DNA of 64,000 bases from an uncultured Paracoccaceae bacterium (GCA_947493255.1 CANLQK010000006.1:282737-346736), one strand, 5' to 3'; positions 34,514 to 43,941 are shown, counted from the first letter of the stretch. Notes: a model not told the origin generated them from the letters alone. Program-made: numbers and translations.

Positions 34514-36505
34514 TTAACGCGCAATACGCGGACGGCCACGCGCCGTTATGCGCATTGTGGCTTCTACGAACATGACCCGAGCCTCGATCTGTGCTTCTTG
34601 CAGATCGAGGCTCTCCGTTATCCGGGCATCTTCAACCCCCGCACGCCGCGCGCCTTCGATGGCTTTGTCCGTCAAAGCAGCCCGCAACGCGTCGATCGCT
34701 TCATTTTTGTCGTTAAACTGTTGTGGCCCATCCGGAAGGTGAGCGCGAAAGGCCCCTTCACCAGCACCGGTGACGCTTCCATCAACATGGACAGAAACTT
34801 GACCGACGACTGCCCCAATTGCATTTGCGACACCGCCGTCTTTTGGCAATATAGTTTCACATGTTAGCTGCTCACCAATAACGCTGTAGTAGTTTTGCGC
34901 TGATGCTCCCAAACCGATCACCGGCATACTTAGACCGACCGCAATCCGCACGATTCCGTCACGATCAGACAACCCAGCGTCAACCAACGGGTGGCGAGCC
35001 AACACTGCTGGGTCTGCCCATCCCTCTTCGGCAAAACCAGTCTCTAATAAGGCCCAAGTAGTCTGTTTTGTAAGCCTGTTGATTACCGCCTGTGCCAACA
35101 CGCTTGCGTCAGTCGCAAGTCGATTACCGCTTCCTGTTCGGCGTTTCGCCATAAGCGTCAAAGCCTTGGTTGCAGCGCCACTATCCCAGTCGTTCAATCG
35201 CTCTAAGACATGGCTTGCATCCGATGGCGTTACCCCCGCCATCAAGACCAAACCACGTTGCACCAACCGTGACAGCGCAGGAATTTCTACGCGAGATGTA
35301 ACCGCGCTCGACCATGGTAATGGCCCAGCTTCAAGCCTCTCAGCGACAGCCGCCTCTCGTGGATCCAATCCTTCTGGCATTTCTGCCCATTGTGGGACAG
35401 CAAATTTCGTTGCTTCCTCGGGTGGGGTTTCCAATGACAACGCCCGATCCAACACCTCGTGGACAACCTGTTGGTGATTTGCAGCAAGCAGCGATACCGG
35501 CATTACGCGCCGCGGACCCAACGACAATTCCCCATCCAATCCTTCGGAAACCGTAACCTCACTGTCTCCGCCCAAACCAAAAGTTCGCATCGCCACTGCC
35601 TCTACCATCGTACGGTAGCGCCCAACTTTCGCACCTTTTAGGTCAATTTGCGGACGACCATCACGCAACACACAAACGTCGGTTGTTGTTCCACCGATGT
35701 CGCTGACCAGTGCATCCTGCGCTCCGGTTAACCACTGGGCACCCGCGATGCTGGCTGCGGGCCCACTCAGAATTGTTTCAATGGGTCGTTCCTTCGCTAG
35801 TTCAGCAGAAACCAAGGCTCCATCACCACGAACCACCATCAGGCGGGCCGATATCCCGCGACGACGCAGATGATCCTCTGTAGCGGCAATCAAACGGTCA
35901 ATCAGACCAATCAGCCGTGCATTCAAAACGGCTGTCAGGGCGCGTTTTGGTCCACCCAGCGCCTGACTCAACTCGTGCGAACAAGTAACAGGGACCGCTA
36001 ATTCCGCACGAATCCGGTCTCGAGCTTGAATTTCATGCGCGGGGTTTCTCGTCGCAAACTTACTGGCAATAGCAATACCTGTTACCCCAGAAAAAGACTC
36101 TATTCCGGCTGAAATTGCAGCAATATCCAACGATTCAACTTCTGCACCGGAATGCCCATGCCCACCGGAAACGAACACAACTGGGTCATCTCCCAACGCT
36201 TCCGCAAGATCTGCGCGTGTCAGCTCTGTCTGATCAAACCCGATAAACACCAAACCCACGCGACCGCCTTGCCCTTCGACCAATGCGTTCGTTGCCAAAG
36301 TCGTAGACAAGGACACCATCGCAATATCAGTGACTGGAATCGAACATTCCGCCAAAACAGCGTCCACGGCAGCACCAATACCAACAGCCAAGTCAGGGCG
36401 TGTCGTCAGGGACTTGGCACTCGCGATTACTTTGTCGCACGCGTCATCTAGCACCACCGCGTCGGTGTACGTGCCGCCTGTATCGATCCCCAGAAGAAAT
36501 GCCAT
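34514..36505 (-). CDS. Hydantoinase/oxoprolinase A-type protein (lone)
   Basis: A 663-residue protein of the hydantoinase A / oxoprolinase family, with the family opening LLGIDTGGTYTDAVVLDD, an ATPase-like (actin-fold) N-terminal domain and VSDIGGTTTDVCVLRDGRPQI near residue 275. Members hydrolyse cyclic amides such as N-methylhydantoin or 5-oxoproline with ATP, usually together with a B-type subunit. No hydantoinase B gene is seen nearby. The length is a little below the 680-720 residues of typical HyuA. It is preceded by a 67-base gap to ynjD on the same strand. The substrate is unknown. Confidence 0.8.
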   Translation of the reverse strand: MAFLLGIDTGGTYTDAVVLDDACDKVIASAKSLTTRPDLAVGIGAAVDAVLAECSIPVTDIAMVSLSTTLATNALVEGQGGRVGLVFIGFDQTELTRADLAEALGDDPVVFVSGGHGHSGAEVESLDIAAISAGIESFSGVTGIAIASKFATRNPAHEIQARDRIRAELAVPVTCSHELSQALGGPKRALTAVLNARLIGLIDRLIAATEDHLRRRGISARLMVVRGDGALVSAELAKERPIETILSGPAASIAGAQWLTGAQDALVSDIGGTTTDVCVLRDGRPQIDLKGAKVGRYRTMVEAVAMRTFGLGGDSEVTVSEGLDGELSLGPRRVMPVSLLAANHQQVVHEVLDRALSLETPPEEATKFAVPQWAEMPEGLDPREAAVAERLEAGPLPWSSAVTSRVEIPALSRLVQRGLVLMAGVTPSDASHVLERLNDWDSGAATKALTLMAKRRTGSGNRLATDASVLAQAVINRLTKQTTWALLETGFAEEGWADPAVLARHPLVDAGLSDRDGIVRIAVGLSMPVIGLGASAQNYYSVIGEQLTCETILPKDGGVANAIGAVVGQVSVHVDGSVTGAGEGAFRAHLPDGPQQFNDKNEAIDALRAALTDKAIEGARRAGVEDARITESLDLQEAQIEARVMFVEATMRITARGRPRIAR
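34579..34613. repeat. Perfect 13-pair stem-loop inside the 3' end of the hydantoinase-type gene
   Basis: GAGCCTCGATCTG (34579-34591) pairs with CAGATCGAGGCTC (34601-34613), 13 pairs and a 9-base loop. It lies 66 bases past the msrA stop on the plus strand, so it may terminate the msrBA transcript although it is within the coding part of the convergent gene. No T-run follows it on either strand. Confidence 0.45.
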
Positions 36506-36572
36506 GTCTGCCCTCGTTTCTTGTCGACGTTAATCGCCAGATAGCTTTCGTCTTGCCCAATGGCGACACGTT

Positions 36573-37220
36573 TTAGGTCTTTGACAAGCTTTCCAGTTCA
36601 ATCACGGTGCCGTCCGCAGCCTTTGCATCATCAACGTCATGGGTAACCATCAGAACAGGCAATTGCCTTTCACGCGCATTCCGGAACACCACGTCACGAA
36701 CTTGCGTACGCAACTCAGCATCCAATCGTGAAAAAGCCTCATCCAACAACAATGCCCGTGGTTTCGATAACAACATGCGCACCAAAGCAACCCGCGCCTT
36801 TTGCCCACCGGACAGTGTTTCGGGATCACGGTCTGCGTAACCCTCCAGATCGACATCAGCCAAGGCACTCTCAATGGCGGCCCTTCGTTCAGCGCGAGAA
36901 CCTCCCGCTTTCATCCCGAAGGCAAGGTTCGCACCTACGCTCATATGTGGGAACAAGAGATCGTCTTGAAACAGGATCCCAACCTGCCGTTTGTGCGGTG
37001 GAAGTTGGGAAATATCGGCACCATCAAGCGCGATCCCGCCCGTTGCCTCGAACACAGGTGCAAGAGTGCCGGTAATGTAAGCCAACAACGTCGACTTTCC
37101 CACACCAGACGGCCCCATTATCGTCAATACGTCACCTGGCGCGATATGGTGGTCCACCTCAATCAAAGGTGAGCCATCGCGCATGATGCAAACTTTCTGA
37201 AGCGTTAGACCCTTATTCAT
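36573..37220 (-). CDS. ynjD: ABC transporter ATP-binding protein YnjD-like
   Basis: A 215-residue ATP-binding subunit. The ATG at 37220 is the likely start, because a longer frame reaching 37325 lacks a suitable site and the gene overlaps the permease gene's end by 8 bases. Walker A is MGPSGVGKSTLL, the signature is LSGGQKARVAL, Walker B LLLDEAFSRLD and the H-loop VTHDVDDA. It belongs with the fused permease and the substrate-binding protein that precede it. The set and order match E. coli ynjBCD rather than thiBPQ. The substrate is unknown. No TPP riboswitch was found near the set. Confidence 0.85.
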   Translation of the reverse strand: MNKGLTLQKVCIMRDGSPLIEVDHHIAPGDVLTIMGPSGVGKSTLLAYITGTLAPVFEATGGIALDGADISQLPPHKRQVGILFQDDLLFPHMSVGANLAFGMKAGGSRAERRAAIESALADVDLEGYADRDPETLSGGQKARVALVRMLLSKPRALLLDEAFSRLDAELRTQVRDVVFRNARERQLPVLMVTHDVDDAKAADGTVIELESLSKT

Positions 37221-38934
37221 GTAACCCCCTACGGTTCCGCCAAATGATTGTCGGCAGGACGAGCGCGAAGGTAAAGGGAAGCAACGCTGCCAAAGTTTGC
37301 AACAATCCATACACACCAATCGCACGCCTATCGCCGCCGGATGCTAACGCAACTGCCTCGGTTGTTAACGTTGAAACACGCCCCCCACCAATCAAGAGCG
37401 TAGCCAAATATTGCCCTACAGACACAGCGACCCCGACGGCCATTGCCGTCAATACTGGACGCAGCAACATTGGTAACCGAATGGTCCAAAACACACGTAC
37501 CGGACTGGCACCAAGTGCTTGCGCAACTGTCGCATTGCGCACGTCCCATGACCTCCACGGGTCGCCAAGCGACAAGAATACATATGGCAAAACGAACACC
37601 AAATGGGCAAAGACGACGGGAACCAGCCCAACATCCGCACCCACATTCAAAAGCAGCGACTGAAGCCCGGGCAAAAACGCGGTTTGCGGCACCAACAATG
37701 GCAAATACAGCAACCAAACCCCGAAACGGCCCATTTGTCGCCCGCTACGATATTCAGCCTCTAGACATCCAAGCACCAACCCCAGCGCGAAAACCACAGC
37801 AATTCCAGCAACCAGAAATGTCTCACCCATCGTGGCGAACGCATCAGGCCCATGGCGGGTCCACGTTCGCATAGAAAAACTGTCTGGTAAAACGTCAGGA
37901 AACGACCAAAATCCAGCAACAGACCATACAGCCAAGCTCGCGAGTCCGAACAACACTGGCACCGCTGCCAAGGCGCCAAGCCCAAGGGCAATACCTCGGC
38001 TTATCCGGTCGTGTGAACCGCGATGCCCTGACTGGATCCACCGATTCCCCAAAGCGGCAACTAATCGTTCCCCAAACCACCAAAACACCAAGACCAGAAC
38101 GACCAACCCAAGCTGTAATAGCGCCGCAGCGGCCCCTGTTGACCGCATAGACAGGTCAGGGTCGCCCATCCATTTAACAATCTGCACAGACAGCGTTGGC
38201 GGCGTGGATGGCCCTAGAATAACAGCCACGTCAACGACACTCATCGAATAGGCGATCACCACATAAACCGGTAAACGAATTTGGCGATAGACCCGCGGGA
38301 AGACAGTTTTCAACCATCCGGTGATGCGCCCATAGCCCAGCGCCTGCGCCACCAACAAGGACCTGCGCGGCTGGGCTTGCCCCATTGCCGCAATGGTCAT
38401 CAACAACAGGAAGGGCACTTCTTTCAACACCAAGCCTGCAATCATGGCCAACCCTAACGGATCCTGCACAATCAACAGGTCTGGCGGGCGATCCCAGCCG
38501 GTTATTGCGGGTGACAACGCCCTTGCGATCCAACCCGATGGCGCAATCAAGAACGCCAAGCCAAACGCGGCCGCAGCATGGGGAACCGACAAAAGAGGCG
38601 ATAAGGCACGTTCCATAAACCGGAACGGCCGTGTCCCCGACCAGCCCGCGGTTATCAAAGCGACGATCATTAAGGACAGCGCAGTTGCAACCACACCGGT
38701 CGTTATTGACAAGCGGACCGCTTTCCCCAAACCACCCCAGCTGAACAGCGCATGAAACGGGTCAAATGACGGGCCAGTGAGCCCCGCAGCGGGTATATGC
38801 CCAAACGCAGGCAACACCGTACCCCAGAGGCCCGCAAGAACGGGCCCCAACATTGCAAACAACGTCAGTGCAGGTAGAAACCGCAGCACCGTTGGAACGT
38901 TATTGACCAGAGCCGTAACGCATAACCCAATCAT
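37213..38934 (-). CDS. ynjC: Fused two-domain ABC transporter permease YnjC-like
   Basis: A 573-residue membrane protein with two permease halves, each with about six membrane segments. Binding-protein-dependent transport (EAA-type) loops occur in both halves: VAQALGYGRITGWLKTVFPRV near residues 190-215 and VAQALGASPVRVFWTIRLP in the second half. The start ATG at 38934 has only a weak ribosome site and overlaps the substrate-binding protein's end by 35 bases. The gene overlaps the YnjD-like gene by 8 bases. The fused-permease form is that of YnjC and also of ThiP, so the transported molecule is not settled. Confidence 0.82.
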   Translation of the reverse strand: MIGLCVTALVNNVPTVLRFLPALTLFAMLGPVLAGLWGTVLPAFGHIPAAGLTGPSFDPFHALFSWGGLGKAVRLSITTGVVATALSLMIVALITAGWSGTRPFRFMERALSPLLSVPHAAAAFGLAFLIAPSGWIARALSPAITGWDRPPDLLIVQDPLGLAMIAGLVLKEVPFLLLMTIAAMGQAQPRRSLLVAQALGYGRITGWLKTVFPRVYRQIRLPVYVVIAYSMSVVDVAVILGPSTPPTLSVQIVKWMGDPDLSMRSTGAAAALLQLGLVVLVLVFWWFGERLVAALGNRWIQSGHRGSHDRISRGIALGLGALAAVPVLFGLASLAVWSVAGFWSFPDVLPDSFSMRTWTRHGPDAFATMGETFLVAGIAVVFALGLVLGCLEAEYRSGRQMGRFGVWLLYLPLLVPQTAFLPGLQSLLLNVGADVGLVPVVFAHLVFVLPYVFLSLGDPWRSWDVRNATVAQALGASPVRVFWTIRLPMLLRPVLTAMAVGVAVSVGQYLATLLIGGGRVSTLTTEAVALASGGDRRAIGVYGLLQTLAALLPFTFALVLPTIIWRNRRGLHE

Positions 38935-40102
38935 CTGTTACGCGGGTCATCCAGCTTGGGTGCGGTTCGTCTTGGACCGCCCCTAGATCAGCGGGCGACA
39001 ACGTTGCAACCCCTAGGTCTAATGCATCAAACGCTGCGCGATCTTCCGCGCCGAGTGCGTCCATATTCAAAACAGTGCCGTAGCCCAAAATTTCTGGATC
39101 GTGTTGACGCACCTGAGATTCCGCAGACAACATAAAGTTTGCTACAACCATCGCGCCAGCAGCAGAACCTGAATTATAGGGCACAGCAACGAAAGATGCG
39201 TTGCCAATCGTGCCTTTGTCCAGAACGAAGGTCCGAACAGTGTCTGGTAGTTGGTCGTTTGCAATTGCAGCCGTCGCTTCACCTGGGCTGAAAGAAATCG
39301 CCAAGTCGACTTCCCCATCGGCGATCAACTGTAGCTGTGCTGGGCCGGTCGCAGGGTAGGCACGGCCTTCACGCCATAACACTGGTGTCAGTTCATCCAA
39401 GTATGCCCAAAGCGGCGCGGTGACTTCATCATAAGTTTCATCAGACACAGGGGCCTGCAAAACACTAGGGTCTTCCAATAGATCAACCAATGCCTGTTTC
39501 AAAAATGTGGAACCCAAGAAGTCTGGTGGCTGTGGGTATGTAAACCGGCCGGGGTGAGCTTGTGCCCATTCAAGAATTGCGGACATGGACCCAAGTGGTG
39601 CAGCGATGTCTGCAGTGTCATACATGAACACGACCTGCGCCATCGCCCATGGGGACTCGTACCCTTCAACTGGCACGGTAAAATCGGTCTGAACCGTCTT
39701 GCCTTCGCTATCGACAATTGCCCAGTTCGGTAGCTGCTCTGCGAACGGGCCAAACAATAGGTCAGCCTCTTTCATCGCTGCAAAGTTAGCGCCATTGATC
39801 CAAATCATATCGATCGCGCCATCGTCGTTTTCGCCGGCTTCCTTTTCCGCTAGCACGCGTGTCACTGCATCGGCAGTATCCGTTAACTTCACATGTTCCA
39901 ACGTAACGCCATACTCTTCGAAGACACGGTCGCCGACCCATGCAATGAAATCATTGGTGGTCGTGGATCCACCCCAGGCATTCCAGTAAACGGTTTGCCC
40001 TTCGGCTTCTGCAACGACGGCATCCCAGTCTGCAGGATCGGGGGTTGCAAACGCCGCAAACGGGGCAGCAGCCAGCGCTGCAATCATAGCAAAGTTCTTC
40101 AT
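38900..40102 (-). CDS. ynjB: ABC transporter substrate-binding protein YnjB-like
   Basis: A 400-residue periplasmic binding protein. The ATG at 40102 with GGAAG 6 bases upstream starts a signal peptide (MKNFAMIAALAAAPFAAFA). Reading from 40222 instead would give a cysteine-rich tail with no purpose. Motifs TVYWNAWGGSTTTNDFIAWV and IDMIWINGANFAAMKEADLLFGPFAEQLPNW are as I recall in YnjB-type proteins. The protein is longer than ThiB (about 330 residues), which also supports YnjB. It is the second gene of the ynjF-ynjB-ynjC-ynjD order and is coupled to the phosphatidyltransferase-like gene by a 4-base overlap. Confidence 0.82.
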   Translation of the reverse strand: MKNFAMIAALAAAPFAAFATPDPADWDAVVAEAEGQTVYWNAWGGSTTTNDFIAWVGDRVFEEYGVTLEHVKLTDTADAVTRVLAEKEAGENDDGAIDMIWINGANFAAMKEADLLFGPFAEQLPNWAIVDSEGKTVQTDFTVPVEGYESPWAMAQVVFMYDTADIAAPLGSMSAILEWAQAHPGRFTYPQPPDFLGSTFLKQALVDLLEDPSVLQAPVSDETYDEVTAPLWAYLDELTPVLWREGRAYPATGPAQLQLIADGEVDLAISFSPGEATAAIANDQLPDTVRTFVLDKGTIGNASFVAVPYNSGSAAGAMVVANFMLSAESQVRQHDPEILGYGTVLNMDALGAEDRAAFDALDLGVATLSPADLGAVQDEPHPSWMTRVTDDWVMRYGSGQ

Positions 40103-40722
40103 TGGTCTTCCTTTAGTGAAGTAAATACACGCCGTGCGGCGATCAAGCGAAGGGTCGCAGTAGCAAAACACAACGCACCGAAAACCCACGCAATTGGGGC
40201 AAAGTATGCGGGCAACAGACACAATAACACAAAGAAAATGATCGTCTCAGTGCCCTCAAGTAGGCCATTGGAATAATATAGCGATTTGACGCCTTGCGCA
40301 TCGGTTTCGATGCCGCGCTTTTCCGCCAAAATAGCATAGCCTAAAAAGCTGGTTCCATTGAAATAGAAGCTGGTCAACAGCCAGGCACCCGCAACTGCGT
40401 TTGCCGAAGGATCCATGACCACAAATGCAAACGGGATCGCGCCGTAAAACAAGAAATCACAAGCGATATCCAGATACCCACCAAAGTCGGTCTTTTGGGT
40501 GGCCCGCGCAACAGCACCATCAAGCCCATCGGCAAGCCGTGATGCCAACAATGCGACCAGCCCCGCACCGACCCAGCCCAGCGCTATAAACAACGCGGCG
40601 ATCAAACCAAGGCCCAGTCCAACGAGTGTAACACTGTCAGCAGTCACACCACTGGCGCCCAGTTTTTTGCCAATCGCATTCAGTGGCGGGTCAATCAATT
40701 TTCGTGCAGCCGCGTCGAGCAT
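40099..40722 (-). CDS. ynjF: CDP-alcohol phosphatidyltransferase family protein YnjF-like
   Basis: A 207-residue membrane protein of the CDP-alcohol phosphatidyltransferase family, with the catalytic motif DGLDGAVAR, then GGYLDIACD, that is D-G-x2-D-G-x2-A-R-x(8-9)-G-x3-D-x3-D, intact at about residues 65-90. About five or six membrane segments are present. The text YYSNGLLEGTETIIFFVLLCL matches E. coli YnjF strongly in memory, and YnjF in E. coli also sits next to ynjBCD. It probably makes a phospholipid head-group or related phosphodiester, but the alcohol acceptor is not known. It overlaps the YnjB-like gene by 4 bases and opens the set. Confidence 0.85.
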   Translation of the reverse strand: MLDAAARKLIDPPLNAIGKKLGASGVTADSVTLVGLGLGLIAALFIALGWVGAGLVALLASRLADGLDGAVARATQKTDFGGYLDIACDFLFYGAIPFAFVVMDPSANAVAGAWLLTSFYFNGTSFLGYAILAEKRGIETDAQGVKSLYYSNGLLEGTETIIFFVLLCLLPAYFAPIAWVFGALCFATATLRLIAARRVFTSLKEDQ

Positions 40723-40869
40723 CGTTCCTCCCTAACTCTGGGCGATATGTGACCGATGAACGAGCATCACGCAATTGCACTGACAGTATTGTTACAAAAC
40801 AAACGTTTCTTAGAATGCAGGGAACGCCGCAGATTCTCACAGTCTTTGAAAACAAAACCCGGTTGGTCT

Positions 40870-41322
40870 TTATTCCTCAGCAGCGCCAAGCGTTGCTAAA
40901 AATGCATACATATTCAATGCATCTTCTTCCGTCCGCACACGATATGCCATTTTGCTCCGCGCGCGACTATCGTCCAGTGCCTCGCGCAACCAACCTGTAG
41001 GATCTTGAACATAAGAAACGAAATCCGCTTCTGTCCAAACAGCTCCCGCCGCGCCTAACGCAATAATCCCGTCGCCGTACCGGAACCCATCAACCGCCGC
41101 CAATTCTCGGCCGGCAATTCCATACAAGTTCGGCCCAGTTCGTGCATTGCGTCCAGCCAAAACATTCCCATCTGCGTCAGCTACAACATGACATGCAATA
41201 CATTGACGATTGAACTTTGTTTCTCCCGCTTCAGCATCACCAGTTGCAATATGCCCTTCCGCAAAAAGGGGTCCTGCCACAGCAAATGTGAAAGCCGCAG
41301 CTGCGTAGATCGACGTTTTCAT
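40870..41322 (-). CDS. Periplasmic c-type cytochrome
   Basis: A 150-residue class I c-type cytochrome of c2 type. It has a signal peptide (about residues 1-22, ending LFAEG), one CxxCH haem motif CIACH near residues 40-44, and a Met ligand candidate in RSKMAYRVR near residue 130. It should act as an electron carrier in the periplasm. The ribosome site AAAGGAAAG precedes the ATG. It is divergent from idi across 205 bases. The partner oxidase or dehydrogenase is not visible, so whether it serves respiration or another oxidation is unknown. Confidence 0.88.
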   Translation of the reverse strand: MKTSIYAAAAFTFAVAGPLFAEGHIATGDAEAGETKFNRQCIACHVVADADGNVLAGRNARTGPNLYGIAGRELAAVDGFRYGDGIIALGAAGAVWTEADFVSYVQDPTGWLREALDDSRARSKMAYRVRTEEDALNMYAFLATLGAAEE

Positions 41323-41527
41323 TGATCTTTCCTTTTCGCAAAATCAATTATCCCGACCGACAACATACCCCGATGCGCGCCCCAACGCGAGGCTGAAATC
41401 CATGACACCGCGTTACCCATTGCCGCAGCTCGGCTATGAAAGCGACGTAATAACGTGCTGTTATCCACCTCTGCTTTCGGGCAATACACCACCATTCGAC
41501 CCAAACTAAGCGCAAGGCACCATCTTA

Positions 41528-42046
41528 ATGACAATGATTCCAGCATGGATTGATGGCACACTCACGCCTGTCGAAAAGCTAGAGGTGCATATCAAAGGCA
41601 TCAAACACAAGGCCGTGTCCGTTTTTGTCATGGATGGCCCGAACGTCCTCATCCAGAAACGTGCGCTTTCGAAATATCACACACCCGGTCTTTGGGCGAA
41701 CAGCTGCTGTACTCATCCAAATTGGGATGAGGATCCACGAGAATGCGCGGTAAGGCGCCTCGAAGAAGAACTCGGGATCGCTGGATTAGAGCCTGTTTTC
41801 CGCGATCAGCTGGAATATCGTGCAGATGTCGGCGGTGGCCTGACAGAGCACGAGGTAGTGGACCTTTTCGTTGCGCAGGCGTCCGCAGTGACATTAGCGC
41901 TTTCACCAAATCCGAATGAAGTTGGAGAAACGAAATGGGTGAACATTTATGAGTTGGCTACATCGGTATTAGAGCAACCCGAAAAATACACCCCATGGCT
42001 TAGAATATATCTGGAAAACCACCTTGAGCTCGTCATCAAGCCCTAA
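41528..42046 (+). CDS. idi: Isopentenyl-diphosphate delta-isomerase (type I)
   Basis: This enzyme interconverts isopentenyl and dimethylallyl diphosphate. The 172-residue product has the type I Nudix fold: the metal and catalytic cysteine motif NSCCTHP near residues 58-64, the Nudix text ECAVRRLEEELGI near 74-88, and LEYRADVGGGLTEHEVVDLF with the catalytic glutamate. The first ATG at 41528 is kept, and a second lies two codons downstream. In some phototrophic relatives idi sits in photosynthesis clusters, but no such genes appear here. The 233 bases after it have no clear gene. Confidence 0.94.
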   Translation: MTMIPAWIDGTLTPVEKLEVHIKGIKHKAVSVFVMDGPNVLIQKRALSKYHTPGLWANSCCTHPNWDEDPRECAVRRLEEELGIAGLEPVFRDQLEYRADVGGGLTEHEVVDLFVAQASAVTLALSPNPNEVGETKWVNIYELATSVLEQPEKYTPWLRIYLENHLELVIKP

Positions 42047-42279
42047 TTCTCTAGCGTCGAAACGGGCCAAACTGCGGTTCCCAAAGCGTCGCGCGCCTTG
42101 TGTCCATATGTGATGACCAAAATCTTTTGTTTGCCGCTCTTGGTGGGTGCCAACGACATAACCAAATAACAAGATCTCGAAAGTCGTTTAAAATAGCTCA
42201 AAACCGGCCCCAATCGTGATATTCTAGGGCCCAGATAAGTGAAACGAACGTTTCTGCAGCAATTAATTTTACCGTGCTC

Positions 42280-43866
42280 TTAAACCGGCGGATTCCCACG
42301 CAACCTAGCTGACTGCATCCAAGTGTCTAATTCAGCGATCTGCGTTGCATCCATCCTCAACCCAAGCTTGTTGCGCCTCCAAACCACATCGTCCGCTCGA
42401 ACGGCGAATTCTTTGTCCATGAGCCACCGAACTTCCGCCTCGTACAAGGTCGCGCCAAAATCCTGTCCCAAATCGACCAAGGCTCCAGCATCTCCCAATA
42501 TCGCACGAGCTTCTGTCCCATATGCCCGCACCAAACGCTTGGCCCATTGTTGATCCAAAAAAGGGTAATCCGCGATCAAATCAGCGATCAGTTGATCCAC
42601 CCCATCAACAGCAAAATCACCGCCAGGCAATGAAACACCTGCTGTCCAATCCCCCGAAACTCCATCGAAATAGTCACTAATCTTGCCCAAAGCGCTTTGT
42701 GCTAGACGACGGTAGGTTGTGATCTTTCCGCCAAAAATATTCAAGATTGGGGCGCCACCATTGGTGTCTACCTTCAGCGTATAATCGCGGGTTGCTGCTG
42801 TCGCGCTGCTTGCACCGTCAGCGTACAACGGCCGCACTCCTGAATAGGTCCAAACGACATCATCAACTGTTATATCTTGCTTGAAATAGCTGTTTGCGAA
42901 CGCGACGAGATAATCTCTCTCTTCATCGGTGCAGACCGGTTCGTTATCCGGGTCTGCATGCTCAGCATCTGTTGTACCAATCAGCGTGAAATCGGTTTCG
43001 TAAGGAATGGCAAAAATAATCCGCCCATCTGTTCCCTGAAAGAAATAGCTTTTGTCGTGTTCGAACAACCGTTTGGTCACAATGTGTGACCCCCGAACCA
43101 GCCGGACGCCTTCAGTAGTATTCAGTCGAACTTTTTGTTGGATAATATCACCAACCCAAGGCCCCGCTGCATTCACCAACATCTTCGCCCGCAAGGTGGT
43201 CTCGGCACCTGTCACCTCGTCGCGCAGCTGCACAACCCAATGATCATCATGGCGAATGGTCGATGTCACTTTTGTGCGGACCATAATCTTCGCGCCGCGA
43301 TCTTCGGCATCCCGAGCGTTCAAAACCACCAATCGTGAATCTTCTATCCAGCAGTCCGAATACTCGAATGCCTTTTCAAACCGGTCTTCGATTCCTTTGC
43401 CTTCGGGCGCAGTTTTCAAATCAACAGTCGCTGTACCGGGTAAGATCTGGCGCCCACCAAGATTGTCGTACAAGAACAATCCAAACCGGATGAGCCAAGC
43501 AGGCCGACGCCCCTTCATCCACGGCATAACAAAGCTCAATACCTTTGACGTAGGTGTGTCGCTCTCAAACCGCATGCCTTTGTGATAGGGCAGTACAAAC
43601 CGCATCGGCCAAGAAATATGGGGCATCGCTCGCAGCAGGGTCTCTCTTTCGATCAACGCCTCGCGTACCAATCGGACTTCAAAATATTCTAGGTACCGTA
43701 GACCACCATGGAATAGCTTTGTCGACGCGCTCGATGTGGCCGACGCCAGGTCATTCATTTCAGCCAACCCAACAGAAAGCCCACGCCCCGCCGCATCACG
43801 TGCGATACCGCATCCATTGATGCCGCCACCAATAATGAAAAGGTCGAAATCCGTGTCCGTGGTCAT
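42280..43866 (-). CDS. glpD: Glycerol-3-phosphate dehydrogenase (aerobic)
   Basis: GlpD oxidises glycerol 3-phosphate to dihydroxyacetone phosphate and passes electrons to the respiratory chain. The product (528 residues from the ATG at 43866; the upstream TTG at 43878 is less likely) has the N-terminal FAD-binding motif FIIGGGINGCGIARDAAGRG. The family text GGLRYLEYFEVRLVREAL and GGKITTYRRLAQSAL is present. Length and features fit the aerobic membrane-associated enzyme. It is divergent from the DeoR-type regulator across 120 bases that hold a GlpR-type operator, so it is probably derepressed by glycerol 3-phosphate. Confidence 0.96.
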   Translation of the reverse strand: MTTDTDFDLFIIGGGINGCGIARDAAGRGLSVGLAEMNDLASATSSASTKLFHGGLRYLEYFEVRLVREALIERETLLRAMPHISWPMRFVLPYHKGMRFESDTPTSKVLSFVMPWMKGRRPAWLIRFGLFLYDNLGGRQILPGTATVDLKTAPEGKGIEDRFEKAFEYSDCWIEDSRLVVLNARDAEDRGAKIMVRTKVTSTIRHDDHWVVQLRDEVTGAETTLRAKMLVNAAGPWVGDIIQQKVRLNTTEGVRLVRGSHIVTKRLFEHDKSYFFQGTDGRIIFAIPYETDFTLIGTTDAEHADPDNEPVCTDEERDYLVAFANSYFKQDITVDDVVWTYSGVRPLYADGASSATAATRDYTLKVDTNGGAPILNIFGGKITTYRRLAQSALGKISDYFDGVSGDWTAGVSLPGGDFAVDGVDQLIADLIADYPFLDQQWAKRLVRAYGTEARAILGDAGALVDLGQDFGATLYEAEVRWLMDKEFAVRADDVVWRRNKLGLRMDATQIAELDTWMQSARLRGNPPV

Positions 43867-43941
43867 AACGCGATCCAATTACTGACTGTCGTTGGTAACG
43901 GCTCTACCAATCTTACCGAAAAAGAAAACAGCGAACCCGAA

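Noticed and set aside
36573..40102. Labelling of the ABC set as thiamine transporter thiBPQ
   Set aside because: The binding protein is too long for ThiB, the order with a CDP-alcohol phosphatidyltransferase is that of ynjBCDF, and no TPP riboswitch is seen upstream.
42241..42254. GAAACG-AA-CGTTTC palindrome between idi and glpD 3' ends
   Set aside because: It lies downstream of both genes, where an operator is not expected, and AACGTT-type words recur in the window.
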